A DNA stretch of 64,000 bases from Schistocephalus solidus (lineage: Eukaryota; Platyhelminthes; Cestoda; Diphyllobothriidea; Diphyllobothriidae). A program made the position numbers and the translations under genes. Shown here piece by piece: positions 44,370 through 55,417 of this stretch (the first letter of the stretch is position 1; every line of letters begins with the position of its first letter). The stretch lies in NCBI GenBank assembly GCA_017591395.1, contig WEDG01004114.1, positions 62,001 to 126,000 of the forward strand, read 5' to 3'. The notes beneath the pieces are model-generated. The model was given only the letters and a program-made list of their open reading frames with translations. It did no database searches and was not told the DNA's origin.

Positions 44370-45295
44370 ATAGGAAATTCTGAAAGATTTGAATAATTCA
44401 TTTGATCCACTTGAGAAAAACTCGGTGGCCTCGATGGGATTCGAACCCACGCCAGCAAGGCGAAGGCTTTAGTACAGCCAACGCTCTAGCCAAGTGAGCT
44501 ACGAGCCTCCACCGGGAGCCATTTGACATGATTATTTTGGGTCGTTACCACATGGTTTCTAAGGGTCCTGACACCTGTTCACGTTTACCATGGGCTGGTA
44601 GCTCTTTTGAATCTTGTAGTTTGCAGTTGCTGAGTTGCACACCGGCAAACAAGGCCGTTGGGGCAGGGAAGATCGTTGATTGATTGGATATCAGGGTCAC
44701 CCCTAATGCAACGTATGGAACCCACCAAATCTGATAGAGTAAGCTGACTGTCCAAGCAGGATTTCCCAAGCAACCAATCTAGAATCCACCAGATGACTAC
44801 CAGGCACAATAAATAAGTAGAGACTTTTGGCAGATTTGAATACTTCCTTTGACGCACTTCATGAAAACCTCGATGGCCATGGTGGGAATCGATCACACGC
44901 CAGCAAGGGGAAGGCTCCAGTACAGCCAACGCTCTAGTAAACTGAGCTACTAGGCTCCACCAGGAGTCATGAGTTGAATCACACTTGGGTCAAGTTACCC
45001 ACCCAGCATACTACAAAGTATGAAATCCATCAATTCTGGTACAGTAAGCTGACTGCCCAAGCAGGATTTCCTAATCAATCAATCTAGAATCCACCAGATG
45101 ACTACTAGGCACAGATTAATTAGTAAAGCATTTTAGCAGATTGGAATAATTCCTTTGACCCACTTGTCAAAAACTCAGCAGCCACGGTGGGATTCGAACC
45201 CACGACAGCAAGGGGAAGGCTGTAGTACAGCCAACGCTCTAGCAAACTGAGCTACGAGGCCCTCCACCGGGAGCCGTGAATTTAGTTACACTTGG
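44370..45295 (-). repeat. Tandem S1 SINE array (three units, minus orientation)
   Basis: tRNA-Ser-like heads lie at about 44424-44506, 44878-44960 and 45178-45262. Units join head-to-tail at CAATAAATAAGTAGAG (about 44815) and ATTAATTAGTAAAGC (about 45125). The first unit has about 180 bp of foreign sequence between its head and body (about 44522-44705), which raises its length. Heads are variously mutated (for example AAGTGAG in box A of the first). Confidence 0.78.
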
Positions 45296-45665
45296 TTCAA
45301 GTGGGTTCAAATCCCACTGACTACACCGAGTTTTTCACAAGTGTGTCAAACAAATTATTCAAATCTGCCAATATTTCTTACTAATTAATTGTGCGTGGTA
45401 GTCATCTGGTGAATTCTAGATTGACTGCCTAGGAAATCCTACTTGGGCAGTCAGATTACTGCATCAGAATTGGTGGATTCCATACGTTGCAGTAGGCTGG
45501 GCGGGTAACTTGACCCAAGAGTGATTAAACTCATGGCTCGTGGTGGGGCCTCGTAACTAATTTGGCTAGAGAATTGGCTCTATTAAAGTTTCCCCCTTTC
45601 AGACATGGGTTAAAATCCCACCGAGGCTGCCGAGTTTTCCACAAGTGGGTCAGAATGATTGAAAG
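45296..45665 (+). repeat. S1 SINE units in plus orientation after an inversion junction
   Basis: From about 45296 the same repeat reads in the opposite direction: GTGGGTTCAAATCCCAC, then body TTCAAATCTGCC...CTTACTAATTAATTGTG, then a second head at 45535-45625 (GGGCCTCGTAACTAATTTGGCTAGAG). The head-to-head switch occurs inside the head region near 45296. Confidence 0.75.
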
Positions 45666-45974
45666 TATGCTTGCGCAGCATTTATTGCCGGGCGTAGTGG
45701 GCCTGAATCTATGCGTGTAAACACACCCACCACATGCGTGACACTTGTTACGGGTGCACCTATTGCAGCTCCCTCGCATCTGGCAGATGGCCCGTTCTAG
45801 AGGCCCTCATAAAACACAGAACACAGAAAAAACTGCTGCCTGGATGTCCAGCTAAGTTTTTTTACCAACTAACCAGAGTGAGGTCGATACTAGGGAGATC
45901 CTCATCATGAAAAAAATCAAACACATTCCCCACCATGCTGAAATCTATAACAATCCCTCAATAACAAGCCCTTG

Positions 45975-46200
45975 ATGACCTTCGCACCAATATGAGGTTC
46001 GAGCCCCTGGGGTACATTTTTAGTGAAGACCAGATCGTGTGTGTGGTACGCGTAGACGGGCCGTTTGAATTCGTCAGTCACAGAATCCGCGCCAAGTTCT
46101 AGTAGAGTTGAAATTGTCGTGTCATTGGAGCCGGGTGGGTGAGAGGAGGGATAGCATAGTAGATGCTCAAGTCACCGTCGTTACACCCATTTCTTGGGTC
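45975..46200 (+). repeat. Decayed RTE-like 3' tail fragment
   Basis: GTGTGTGGTACGCGTAGACGG, GTCGTGTCATTGGAGCC and GATGCTCAAGTCACCG correspond in order to the family tail read in plus orientation. Confidence 0.4.
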
Positions 46201-46204
46201 ATCT

Positions 46205-46985
46205 AATATAAGTCGCCACTCGCGACGTTCGAACGGTTGCGAGCTTAAAACCACAGCTCACTTTGGTGACAGTAATTCCTCACAATACAAACAATTCCGA
46301 TAGTACAGCGATGGCGTCTGAATTCTTGACTAGCCGAAAAGTAGGCGAAGGTCGTTAAAAACAGTAGACTGATGACTAGAGTACGCTTAGAGTAAACAAC
46401 AATTTGTATGTCGACGCCCACGCAAAGCAACAGTAAAGCATAGTATAAAGGGACGTTAAGGTTAGTCAAAACTTCTCTTTACCTCAATTACCACACCAGT
46501 ACCCCTTCGCATGAGATTGGCGAGCACAAATTTATCCTGACTGCAAGAAAAACCTAGGTATTTCCCTTTTGCAACCATAAATCAAAAATCGGGAAAATTT
46601 GGTGACAATGACAGGCACATTGCAATGGTTCGAGTTTTGCGACTACTAGTTGTAGACCACAGGCCAGGCCGAGCGGGTCATTTCAGCTCCGGTTATAGAC
46701 AGTCCGCTTGAGGCGGAAATGCTAATTTCTGTCACCAATCAGGATAGCTCAACGAATCCTCCTCTCATGTCATTCATTAATCATGGTGTCAGCCGACATG
46801 ACGTGAGCCCGTTAGTGTTTTGAAGTGGGTACGTTTCTAAATGCTTTATTGACTCGTTGTTCAGATCCCATATTACGTAAAGAACATTGGAACTCCGATT
46901 AGTAGAGGGCTGATCGTCAGTTGAGCATCAAACTCGTAAAAGACGCACTAAGCAAACAGCGCACCGTGTTTCCAGTAATTTAGGA
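46205..46985. other. Intergenic stretch, nothing recognised
   Basis: No supported feature. Confidence 0.35.
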
Positions 46986-46989
46986 GGAG

Positions 46990-47088
46990 CTCTACAAAGA
47001 AAGGTGAGTGAGCCCCAAGGCAGAACGGGACAAGTGAGTTCCGTTTGTGATCGGTAAGCGTTCATCAACGAAACGAGAATAATTTATT
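46990..47088 (+). repeat. S2 SINE lead-in fragment, plus orientation
   Basis: GAGCCCCAAGGCAGAACGGGAC...GTGATCGGTAAGCGTTCATCAACG matches the S2 unit lead-in. It faces away from the minus-strand copies that follow. Confidence 0.6.
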
Positions 47089-47094
47089 TATATG

Positions 47095-47565
47095 CACTTG
47101 TCCCAACGGTTTTTCCACTGTTCGAAACTTTATATATATATGCAGAATAACATGACCGACAAAGAGAAGGGAGACTGTAATTGCAATTTCTGGCTTATTA
47201 GCCGTCATCAGCCAGGCATACCCAAACCCAGGCGCTGCGGCGCCCGAGCCTCGAACTCACGACCTTGTTGGGCAGAAGTCAAACGCTCTACCCACTGCGC
47301 CACGAGCTCGTTGTCTTGCCGGTTTCGATCGGGAATATTGACATTGGTAATGGGGCGCTCACCGATCGGTTACAGGACTCACTCGTCCCGTTGTGCCTTG
47401 GAGATAACTCTCAAGCCTCGCCAGCAGCCGCAAGGCAGCTCAGGATATAGGCAGAATAACATGACCGACAAAGACAAGGGAGACTGGAATGGTCATTTCT
47501 GGCTTATAAGCCGTCATCAGCCAGCCATACACAACCCCAGGCGCTGCGGCACCCGAGGCTGGAAC
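47095..47565 (-). repeat. Tandem S2 SINE units, minus orientation
   Basis: Two units head-to-tail. The first has a tRNA-like head (47240-47310, box A TGGCGCAGTGGGTAGAGCG, box B GAGTTCGAGGC) and a hammerhead at 47173-47217. The second has a hammerhead at about 47481-47525 and a head broken at the inversion junction near 47565. Confidence 0.8.
47173..47217 (-). ncRNA. Hammerhead ribozyme motif in S2 SINE, with compensated stem III
   Basis: CTGATGA at 47205-47211 (minus), GGCT/AGCC stem II with a C-A mismatch at its base, GAAA at 47187-47190. Stem III AUUGCAAU is self-complementary but differs from AUGGCCAU of the other copies at two paired positions. Stem I is GCCTGG/ACAGTC with mismatches at the cleavage-proximal pair and one inner pair. 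Confidence 0.65.
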
Positions 47566-47574
47566 TAGCGAGCT

Positions 47575-47765
47575 GCTGACTGGCTGATGACGGCTAATAA
47601 GACGAAAAAAGTCATTCCAGTCTCCCTTGTCTTTGTCGGTAATATCATTCTGCCTATATCCTTAGCTGCCTTACGGCTGCTGGCGGGGCTTGAGAGTTAG
47701 CCCCAAGGCACAACGGGAGAGCGAGTCCTGTAACCGATCGGTGAGCGCCTACTTGCCATAAATAT
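47575..47765 (+). repeat. S2 SINE unit, plus orientation, after an inversion junction
   Basis: It begins GACTGGCTGATGACGGCTAATAAG (hammerhead start) and continues into the tail and the lead-in of a next unit (TAACCGATCGGTGAGCGCC). Its hammerhead has lost the GAAA and stem II pairing (AAGACGAAAAAAG). Confidence 0.7.
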
Positions 47766-47769
47766 ATGT

Positions 47770-50140
47770 TTCTGAACTAATGCTTGTTCGGGCGAGTATG
47801 CGAGTGGGAGTGAGAAACCATGGTCGTGCCACCGTATTTTGCAAAAACTGCTTGAATTTTAACGCAGTGTTTGCAGGTGCGTTCTCACGATGAAGGAGTT
47901 AGTCCCCTAATCACCAAAATGCAGGTCTTTATCATCACTGTCTCATGCAACCGCATCGACACTTGAAGATAACAAGGTTGGTTCATTCGTGGTTACACGC
48001 GGACCAACTTCAACATGAACGACTTTTTTTAGGTTGACAAAAACAAACCATCATGAACGCTACGTGATCAACTGAGCAGGAAGAGTGTCAAGTAAACGTC
48101 CATAGTGGGAGAGGACAGCACTATCAACCTACTTTCCTACAGAAGATAATTCTGTTTTTTTTTTCGGATGCCCCCTCATACTAATTCACGCTAGTCAGTC
48201 CATACCTTCCTACCTGAGGATCACATAAAAATGAATTCCACCGCATACTTTTGGCGTACAGTAGATGACCTAAATAATGTAAAGTGTGATCGAAATTCGA
48301 TTGAGTATTTTAGCGTACAAGGGGTCTTGTTAATATGGATTGTTAAGTGGATTTGAGGCCCAAAGAACACTACATTCGCAATCTGAAAAAAAACAGGCAG
48401 GATTTGGGCGAACCTGGGGGTTGCCGGATATCCAAGAAATTTCCTCCGTTATTTTGTATCACAGAACAAAGTCCATAGCTTCTGTGCATTGTGCTATAAA
48501 AGAACACTAATAAAAGTAAGAATTGTTTCAAATAAATTCCATCTGGAAACGGAAACGTTAATCTTAATTCAATTGAAATCAGGTGAAGGCAAGTGTAAGG
48601 AATCGCACTATTTTCCAAAAGCCAGCAAAGAATTCAGCTGCCACGTTTTACAAGAAAACGCAGGAATAAACTTGTTAATCAGTGTGTTTGTTTTACTACG
48701 GTGCAAATGAAGACCGACACTAAAATACGCACAAGATACTGTGGATATGAACTACAGAAAAACCTATGTTAAATTGTCAGCATTCTATAGGATACATCTT
48801 TCTATAATATGTTTTTTTTTCTAATCTGGAATTTAGAAACGCACTGGACAGAGGATTAGCCATTTTTGCAAAATCTTAGGAAATTCGGATACTCTGCTGT
48901 GTATTTAAAGTCTTAGAAGAGGAGCAAAAACGCGCCAACCTAAAGCTAAAACGGAGTTCTTTCATTTACAGCGGAAACTATACAACTTTTTTTCAGGGAA
49001 GTAGTAAACCCGATAAAACATCCAAATTTTCACCTTCACGTTACCTTAGAAAAAGGTAAAGTCAACAGATATTCGTCAGCGAGGTATCTAATAAATGCAA
49101 TTTTAAAACGGATACCTTATTGCAAAACGTTTTTAACCGATCTTAGGCATATTCATTGTCGATTTGTGTTGTGGGTCGTTCATTTTTGTCGGCAATGAGT
49201 TTTAATTTTTGAGGGAATCTACAAATATTATGCAAACAGCCAGCTTCATTAGAAAGGATATCCAAAAACTCACTAATTCAGTAGATGCTTTTATGAACTA
49301 TGTTATTTTGAAGGTTTCGATAAACACATTACACAGGATCTAAATTTATTGCAAATCGATTGAAAACAGTGAAAATAGTGAAATATTCATCGGTATTTCA
49401 ATGGCGATATGAAAATAATTGTAATAGAATACCGGAAATAACTATAATGAAATTTGATGAAAGAATATTCCTGTTAATATGCACAAAAGGGCATACTTAC
49501 GCTAACACTTGAAAATTTGATTTAAATTTATCGCATTTACAGTGATTTTTACGTTTTCAAAATTTGCCATTTTTTAAAAAAAATAGTATTTCTCAACAAA
49601 ATAATATTAACTTTCACATTTCCTTCAAGTTTTTAATTCGCTTAAGACTGTGCAGTAATACTTCAAAGCTTTGGTACACGCATTGATGCCGTTTTGCAAG
49701 TGATTTTCAATCTTTCGTAAATTTTGGCATTTTGCAAGAGTTAGGTTCTCTACTGTAGCTGAAATCAACCGGAATACTCAAATATTCGTCTGCATATCTC
49801 CCAAGCCGCTTGAACTGTAAACCTGCTTTAAAAGCCAAACACGATCTTGCATTAAGTGTCATCTTCAAAGTTGTTTCAAACTGTCCATGGAAAATCCATT
49901 GAGGAAAATATGAGTAGATTTATCCAGGCGTGGAAAATCAACGAAGACACAAATGTTGTAGTGAGAAGTCCGTGGGGTAGATTCATGCTGGTGAGCAGAG
50001 GGCTGTCCAGCTGAAAGTCAGCGTGTTGGTCTGCATGGAACGGTAAGTGGATGTACGTTGATAAAAAAATTTGGCATTATTTCCTAAGTAATGGTACTTC
50101 AAAAATTGCGAACGACAACTTCCTCCCTGCGTTGCAGGAA
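47770..50140. other. AT-rich intergenic stretch of 2.4 kb, nothing recognised
   Basis: No tRNA, repeat or family-like ORF was found. Open frames at 48370-48710 look random. Confidence 0.4.
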
Positions 50141-50144
50141 GTGG

Positions 50145-50400
50145 GCGCGGGGCATGGACTTGCGAGGCATCCACCGCACCCAAAAAACCTTCTCCTTCCT
50201 CACCTACTATCTCCGTTGGTAATGCAACTTCAGGAAAACCGAAGGTGCTGTGGCTGACAAATTTAAACAACCCGTCTATTCGTGCCACCCACGGGCTGGT
50301 TCTTAGGAAATATACTCGTCGTTCACGGCGAGGAATCGCAGCTAACATGCATGAAAATGACATAAAGGGCACACAAAGAAGAAGCCACTGAGCCTGAATC
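50145..50400 (-). repeat. Decayed RTE-like 3' tail fragment
   Basis: GGACTTGCGAGGCATCCACCGCAC, TCGTGCCACCCACGGGCTGG and ATGAAAATGACATAAAGGGCACA correspond to blocks of the 2585-2900 copy. Confidence 0.4.
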
Positions 50401-50680
50401 TTAGTATGAAAAAGAAACGAGTGACAGCCTCAGTTTGCAGTCTTCCGAGTCACACGTCGTGACAGATCTAGGCTACCCGTATTAACAACGGTAAAGCCAA
50501 GATGGTGGATTCTCCAATGTCAAACCCACACTCCCCTCTCTCCCGATCGACAGTTGGAGTCTTCCAACCAGCTTGTGGTGCATTTTGGCACAGGGGATGA
50601 CAGTCTGCCTATGTGTGCCACCTACGACCTGCTCACCACCACATGAACGTCACTGAAAGTGTATATATTTGTTTTCAACT

Positions 50681-52027
50681 AGAAAACCTTGCTTGCCTAT
50701 TTGTAACCTTGCCAAGTGGTTATACAAACACCTAAAGCACCTAGGTAATGGTTCGCAGTACAGCATCAGCAACTCACATGCTTTTCATCAAAGCTTTCAA
50801 GGCCTTAATGTAAGTCCTGATGAATGAATTCTATCGTTTGAGGTGGTTGCTCTGTTTTCCTCAATACCACATAACCTGGCAATTGAGAGCGTAGCTCGAT
50901 ATCTAGAAGAAACATCAATAGACATTCCAACGCAGCACGTTTTAGACATGCTCTGGCTCTGCCTTAAAAATTATTCTCAATTAGATGGTAAGCATTACCA
51001 ACAGGTCAAAGGTACTCCAATGGGTTCACCGATATCGGGGCTACTTGCCAAGCTAGTCTTACAACGTCTAGAAGAAGCTGTGGTTCAAAACATCTAGCTA
51101 AAAATATGGCTCCGTTAAGTAGATGATACATTCGTGGTCATTAACAACTGCGAAGTGGAATGGCTGCATGAAAGTCTTAATGGTGTCTTCCCCACTATAC
51201 AATTGACTCGCGAAGCAGCAATAGGTAACATCCTCCCGTTTCTCGACCTCACTGTGCAAAGATTGAGTGATGGCGAGCTTGCAACCAGCGTTCACAGAAA
51301 AGACTCCAATGCCTAAATAATCCTCAACTATGGGAGCAATTATCCTGCTGCCCACAAACGAAGCTGTGTTCGTGCTCTTTTTCATCGCACCTTCCGCTAC
51401 TGTAACAGCGAGTATCTACTTAAAAAAGAATTTGCCTATTTATACCAACTACTCCGATCTAATGGATACACGATGAGCTTCGTAAAAAACTGTCTCCGAA
51501 GTCACAGGCAACCACAATATCAGAGCTCTAATGGAGAAGATATACCGAGGAAATTCCATTCATTGCCATACATGCAAGGCATTTCGGAAACGATTGCCCG
51601 ACAATTAGACCGATTTGGCATCTGCATCGCTCACAAGCCAGTGTCCTCCCTGCGGGCAGCACTATCACGTGTTAAAGATCGCGTACCCAAAGAGCAACAA
51701 ACCAATGTTATTTACCGCATTCCATGTGCGAATTGCTCTTGCGCTTACGTAGGCCGTGCAGGTAGACGACTTTGGACCCGCATAAACGAACACAAACTGG
51801 CCATCCGCAGACGCGATCCCTTGTCTCTCGTGTTTGCGCACGCCATTGATTGCAACCACCACTTCAATTGGGAGGGAACTGGAGTGGTCGCCATGGCTAG
51901 CACCAAACAGGCACGCGAATTCCTCGAAGCTTGGCACTCCGGCACAAACAGTATCAACCGCCACGTCGATCTGGATGCGCATTACGAAGGTCTGCGTGCA
52001 CGGTCCATTGACTTGCGCCCACCTTAA
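50681..52027 (+). pseudogene. Penelope-like element: reverse transcriptase plus GIY-YIG nuclease, stopped by nonsense codons
   Basis: A single frame (codons starting at 50681) carries RT and nuclease with no frameshift. RT blocks: LAKWLYKHLKHLG, FQGLNVSPDE, FEVVALFSSIPHNLAI, then LCLKNYSQLDGKHYQQVKGTPMGSPISG (catalytic palm). At 51113-51124 a TAA replaces the Tyr of the YVDD motif (stop-VDDTFVVI). Stops also occur near 50828 (TGA), at 51095 (TAG) and near 51314 (TAA). The C-terminus has NVIYRIPCANCSCAYVGRAGRRLWTRINEHK (GIY-YIG, about 51707-51800) and ends TAA after 52024. The N-terminal part is missing. It represents a 5'-truncated Penelope-like copy. Confidence 0.9.
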
Positions 52028-52029
52028 AA

Positions 52030-52365
52030 TCGACAACTGCTTATCCGTGTCCAGCCAAGTGTAACCTCACTGACTCTGCATCTCCCGCCACGTGACTTAC
52101 TATCAAAACTCTAGCACCCCTCCCCTCACATGCGACAGCTTACGTAACACGATTCACGGTCCCCCAAACCCCCATGGCGTCAGTTTGGGGATGTAACCTC
52201 TGTGCCCCAAACCCTCCAGCGTGACAATCCCAATTCTCCCTTCTCATTTCGTCTGACGACGGGTTGGTGTAACCAGCTTGAAAATTCACGAGTAAACCTC
52301 GATTTTCCGATGAGCCTTCTTTCTTTATTTTTCATCTCGGAATGCACACTTAAGGTATATTTTGA
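52030..52365. other. Downstream flank of the Penelope copy, nothing recognised
   Basis: No hammerhead or repeat signature was found in this flank. Confidence 0.35.
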
Positions 52366-52370
52366 TAAGG

Positions 52371-52877
52371 TGGAACCGACAAAGACAAGGGAGACCGGAA
52401 TGGCCATTTCTGGCTTATAAGCCGTCATCAGCCAGCCACACCCAACCCCAGGCACTGCGGCGCCCGAGGCTCGAACTCGCGACCTTGTTGGGCAGAAGTC
52501 CATCGCTCTTCCCACTGCGCCCAGAGCTCTTTGTCTTGCCGGTTTCGATCGGGAATATAAACAATGGTTGTTGGGCGCTCACCGATCGGTTACAGGACTC
52601 ACTCGTCCCGTTGTGCCTTGGGGCTAACTCTCAAGCCCCGCAAGCAGCCGTAAGGCAGCTTAGGATATAGGCAGAATAACATGACTGCCAAAGACAAGGG
52701 AGACTAGAATGGCCCTTTCTGGCTTATTAGCCTTAATCAGCCAGCCATACCCAACGCCAGGCGCTGCGGCTCCTGAGGCTTGAACTCACGGCCTTGTTGG
52801 GCAGAAGTCCATCGCTCTACCCACAGCGCCACGAGCTCGTTGTCTTGCCGGTTTCGATCGGGAATATTAAAAATGGT
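52371..52877 (-). repeat. Tandem S2 SINE units, minus orientation (left arm of inverted array)
   Basis: Two tRNA-like heads (about 52463-52535 and 52770-52842), each with the hammerhead on its 3' side (52393-52437 intact core; about 52700-52745 with CTGATTA, mutated). The arm ends at CCGGTTTCGATCGG (52849-52862) before the inversion loop. Confidence 0.85.
52393..52437 (-). ncRNA. Hammerhead ribozyme motif in S2 SINE, core intact
   Basis: Stem I GGCTGG/CCGGTC (two wobbles), CTGATGA 52425-52431, stem II GGCT/AGCC around TATA with a C-A mismatch at its base, GAAA 52407-52410, stem III AUGGCCAU 52400-52407, U as cleavage residue. Confidence 0.68.
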
Positions 52878-53314
52878 AGTTGGGCGCTTACCGATCGAAA
52901 CCGGCAAGACAACGAGCTCGTGGCGCAGTGGGTAGAGCGATGGACTTCTGCCCAACAAGGTCGCGTGTTCGAGGCTCGGGCGTCGCAGCGCCTGAGGTTG
53001 GGTATGGCTTGCTGATGAAGGCTAATAAGCCAGAAATGGGCGTTTCAGTCTCTCTTGTCTTTGTTGGTCATGTTATTCTGCCTATATCCTAAGCTGCCTA
53101 ACGGCTGCTGGCGGGGCTTGACAGTTAGCCCCAAGGCACAACGGGACGATTGGGTCCTGTAACCAATCGGTGAGCGCCCAACTACCATTGTTTATATTCC
53201 CGATCGAAACCGGCAAGACAAAGAGCTCTGGGCGCAGTGGGAAGAGCGATGGACTTCTGCCCAACAAGGTCGCGAGTTCGAGCCTCGGGCGCCACAGTGC
53301 CTGGGGTTGGGTGT

Positions 53315-53359
53315 GGCTGGCTGATGACGGCTTATAAGCCAGAAATGGCCATTCCATTC
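53315..53359 (+). ncRNA. Hammerhead ribozyme motif in S2 SINE, core intact
   Basis: CTGATGA 53321-53327, GGCT TATA AGCC 53329-53340, GAAA 53342-53345, AUGGCCAU 53345-53352, U53353 as cleavage residue. Stem I GGCTGG/CCATTC keeps only the cleavage-proximal pairs plus scattered ones. Confidence 0.65.
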
Positions 53360-53623
53360 TCTCATGTCTTTGTCGGTTATGTTATTATGCCTATATCTTA
53401 AGCTGCCTTACGACTGCTTGCGGGGCTTGAGAGATAGCCCCCAGGCACAACGGGACGAGTGAGTCCTGTAACCGATCGGTGAGCGCCCAAATAACATTGG
53501 TAATATTCCCGATCGAAACCGGCAAGACAACGAGCTCGTGGCGCAGTGGGTAGAGCGATGGTCTTCTGTCCAAAATGGTCACGAGTTCGAGCCTCGGGCG
53601 CCGCAGCGCCTAGGTTTGGGTAT

Positions 53624-53668
53624 GGCTAGCTGATGACGGCTAATAAGCCAGAAATGGCCATTCCAGTC
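53624..53668 (+). ncRNA. Hammerhead ribozyme motif in S2 SINE, core intact
   Basis: CTGATGA 53630-53636, GGCT/AGCC stem II, GAAA 53651-53654, AUGGCCAU 53654-53661, U53662. Stem I GGCTAG/CCAGTC has one A-C mismatch. Confidence 0.65.
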
Positions 53669-53691
53669 TCCCTTGTCTTTGTCGGTCATGT

Positions 53692-53694
<3 letters not shown>

Positions 53695-53773
<79 letters not shown>
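53695..53773 (+). repeat. (TA)n microsatellite
   Basis: About 78 bp of uninterrupted TA following the S2 array. Confidence 0.95.
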
Positions 53774-53776
<3 letters not shown>

Positions 53777-53879
53777 TGCATATATACACATATATATAAC
53801 ATACATGTTCCTTAAGCAAATCAGTGAGCACTATACTATCACACATATATATATATATATATAGTAGCAGAGACAGTTA

Positions 53880-54850
53880 CTATCAGGTCTTTCATACAGA
53901 GCTCAGCCTACGATATTGCGAGCTGCGCAGACACAGACAGGTTCGGTGCACTTCAGCATGCGGTTATTCGGTATAGGATACCCAGACTACCGGGTAGATT
54001 TCTGAAATTACAGCGTAGATGATGGGAGTCAGGTCCGACATGCTTTAGGTCAGACCCGAATCAATGAACATTTGGTCGAAGACAACACCGTGGAATAATC
54101 CGCACGCTCATCTCTACAGAAGTAGCTGTTAGCATGAATTTATATGGTGCATAATACGTCCGGATCGATATTAAGCATAGAGACGTAGCTGGGCCGATAG
54201 CTGTTGCGTGACGACAAACGGGTTTCGATAGTCGGTCGCCTCATCGTCTCATGTTGTTTCTGGTAGCAGACTCCAGAGTAATCGGGTAATAATTTCGAAA
54301 TATCGAGCAGCGGACCTGCTGGGATCACGACTAGGTCAGACCCGAAATTAATGAACATTTGTCGAAGATAACAATCACCGTGGAATGATCATGGTCCATT
54401 CTCATGCTACACAAGTAGTACTCACAAGTAGCATGAATCTTATAGTAAAGACGTTATACACGTATTTCCGACATAGACTACGCAAAGCTCAGACACGTAG
54501 ATGCCAGTATCAGCAGCTGTTGCCGTAGTGACACGAACGGCTGGTCTCAGGGGCCTTCAGCAGCTTCATGCGGTTTCTGGTATATGGATTCAGAGATGTC
54601 ATCGGGTAATTTCGAAATGTGCGTAGCAGAGTCGATGTGGTACATGATTCTTAGATCAGACCCGAAAGCTAATGAACATTTGTCGAAGATCAATCACTCG
54701 TGGAATGTCACGATGTCTATTCTAGTTAAAACAGGCAGTAGTACTGCTATGGTAAAGATAGCAGACCGAGTCCGCACAGCACTACCAGCTTTCCAGACAC
54801 GTCATCTCATGCTCGGAGCACGGCATACACGCTCTAAGCCATAAGATCCA
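53880..54850 (-). repeat. Decayed S3 repeat units, minus orientation (left arm)
   Basis: The block GTCAGACCCGAA...AATGAACATTTG recurs at about 54043, 54333 and 54656; it is the reverse complement of AAATGTTCATTGAAATTTCGGGTCTGACC in the right arm. Hammerhead remnants (TCGAAAC and GAGGCGACCGA on the minus strand near 54220-54240) are not intact. Confidence 0.7.
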
Positions 54851-55065
54851 TACCACTCTGAGTACCACTTGGTTTTGTAGAATGGGCATTACGTGGTTAT
54901 TCCACAGTGGTTGATTGTCTTCGACCCAAATGTTCATTGAAATTTCGGGTCTGACCCTAAAAAGTCATGTCCGAAGCACCTGACCCATGTCCTGCACTAA
55001 TAATTTCAGAAATTATTTACCCGATTATTCTCTGGAGTCCATATACCAGAAACCGCATAGAGAAC

Positions 55066-55152
55066 GCTGGGGACCCACTGAGGAGCCGAACCCCCGTTGC
55101 TGTGTCACACAGCAGCAGAAACATCGGCGAAACACGTGTCTGGGCTTTTAGC
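55066..55152 (+). ncRNA. Hammerhead ribozyme motif, S3 unit 1
   Basis: Stem I GCTGGGGACCCA (55066-55077) pairs with TGGGCTTTTAGC (55141-55152) over 11 of 12 positions, four of them G-U. CTGAGGA 55078-55084 fits CUGANGA. Stem II GCCGA/TCGGC (55085-55089 with 55124-55128) is perfect and encloses a GCTGTG/CACAGC hairpin. GAAA is at 55129-55132, stem III ACACGUGU at 55132-55139, and C55140 is the cleavage residue. Confidence 0.85.
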
Positions 55153-55417
55153 TAGTATCTATGTCGGAAGAACGTATAACGTCTTTGCCATATAAGATTC
55201 ATACTACTTGTAGTACTACTTGTTTGTAGAATGGGCATTACGTGGTTATTCCACAGTGGTTGATTGTCTTCGACCCAAATGTTCATTGAAATTTCGGGTC
55301 TGACCCTAAAAAAGTCATGTCCGAAGCACCTGACTCCAGGTCCTGCACTTAATAATTTCAGAAATTATTTACCCGATTATTCTCTGGAGTCCATATACCA
55401 GAAACCGCATAGAGAAC

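Larger units (their letters stand above)
52882..53690 (+). repeat. Tandem S2 SINE units, plus orientation (right arm of inverted array)
   Basis: Three tRNA-like heads (about 52914-52985, 53220-53292, 53527-53600) each followed by a hammerhead (53012, 53321 and 53630 for the CTGATGA start), period 306-309 bp. Unit order: lead-in with CCGATCGGTGAGCGCCC, head (box A TGGCGCAGTGGG, box B GAGTTCGAGCC), hammerhead, CTCCCTTGTCTTTGTCGG tail. The arm runs into a (TA)n tract at 53695. Confidence 0.88.

Noticed and set aside
53880..54850. Active hammerheads in the inverted S3 arm
   Set aside because: CTGAGGA and GAAA are not both preserved in any of the three minus-strand units.
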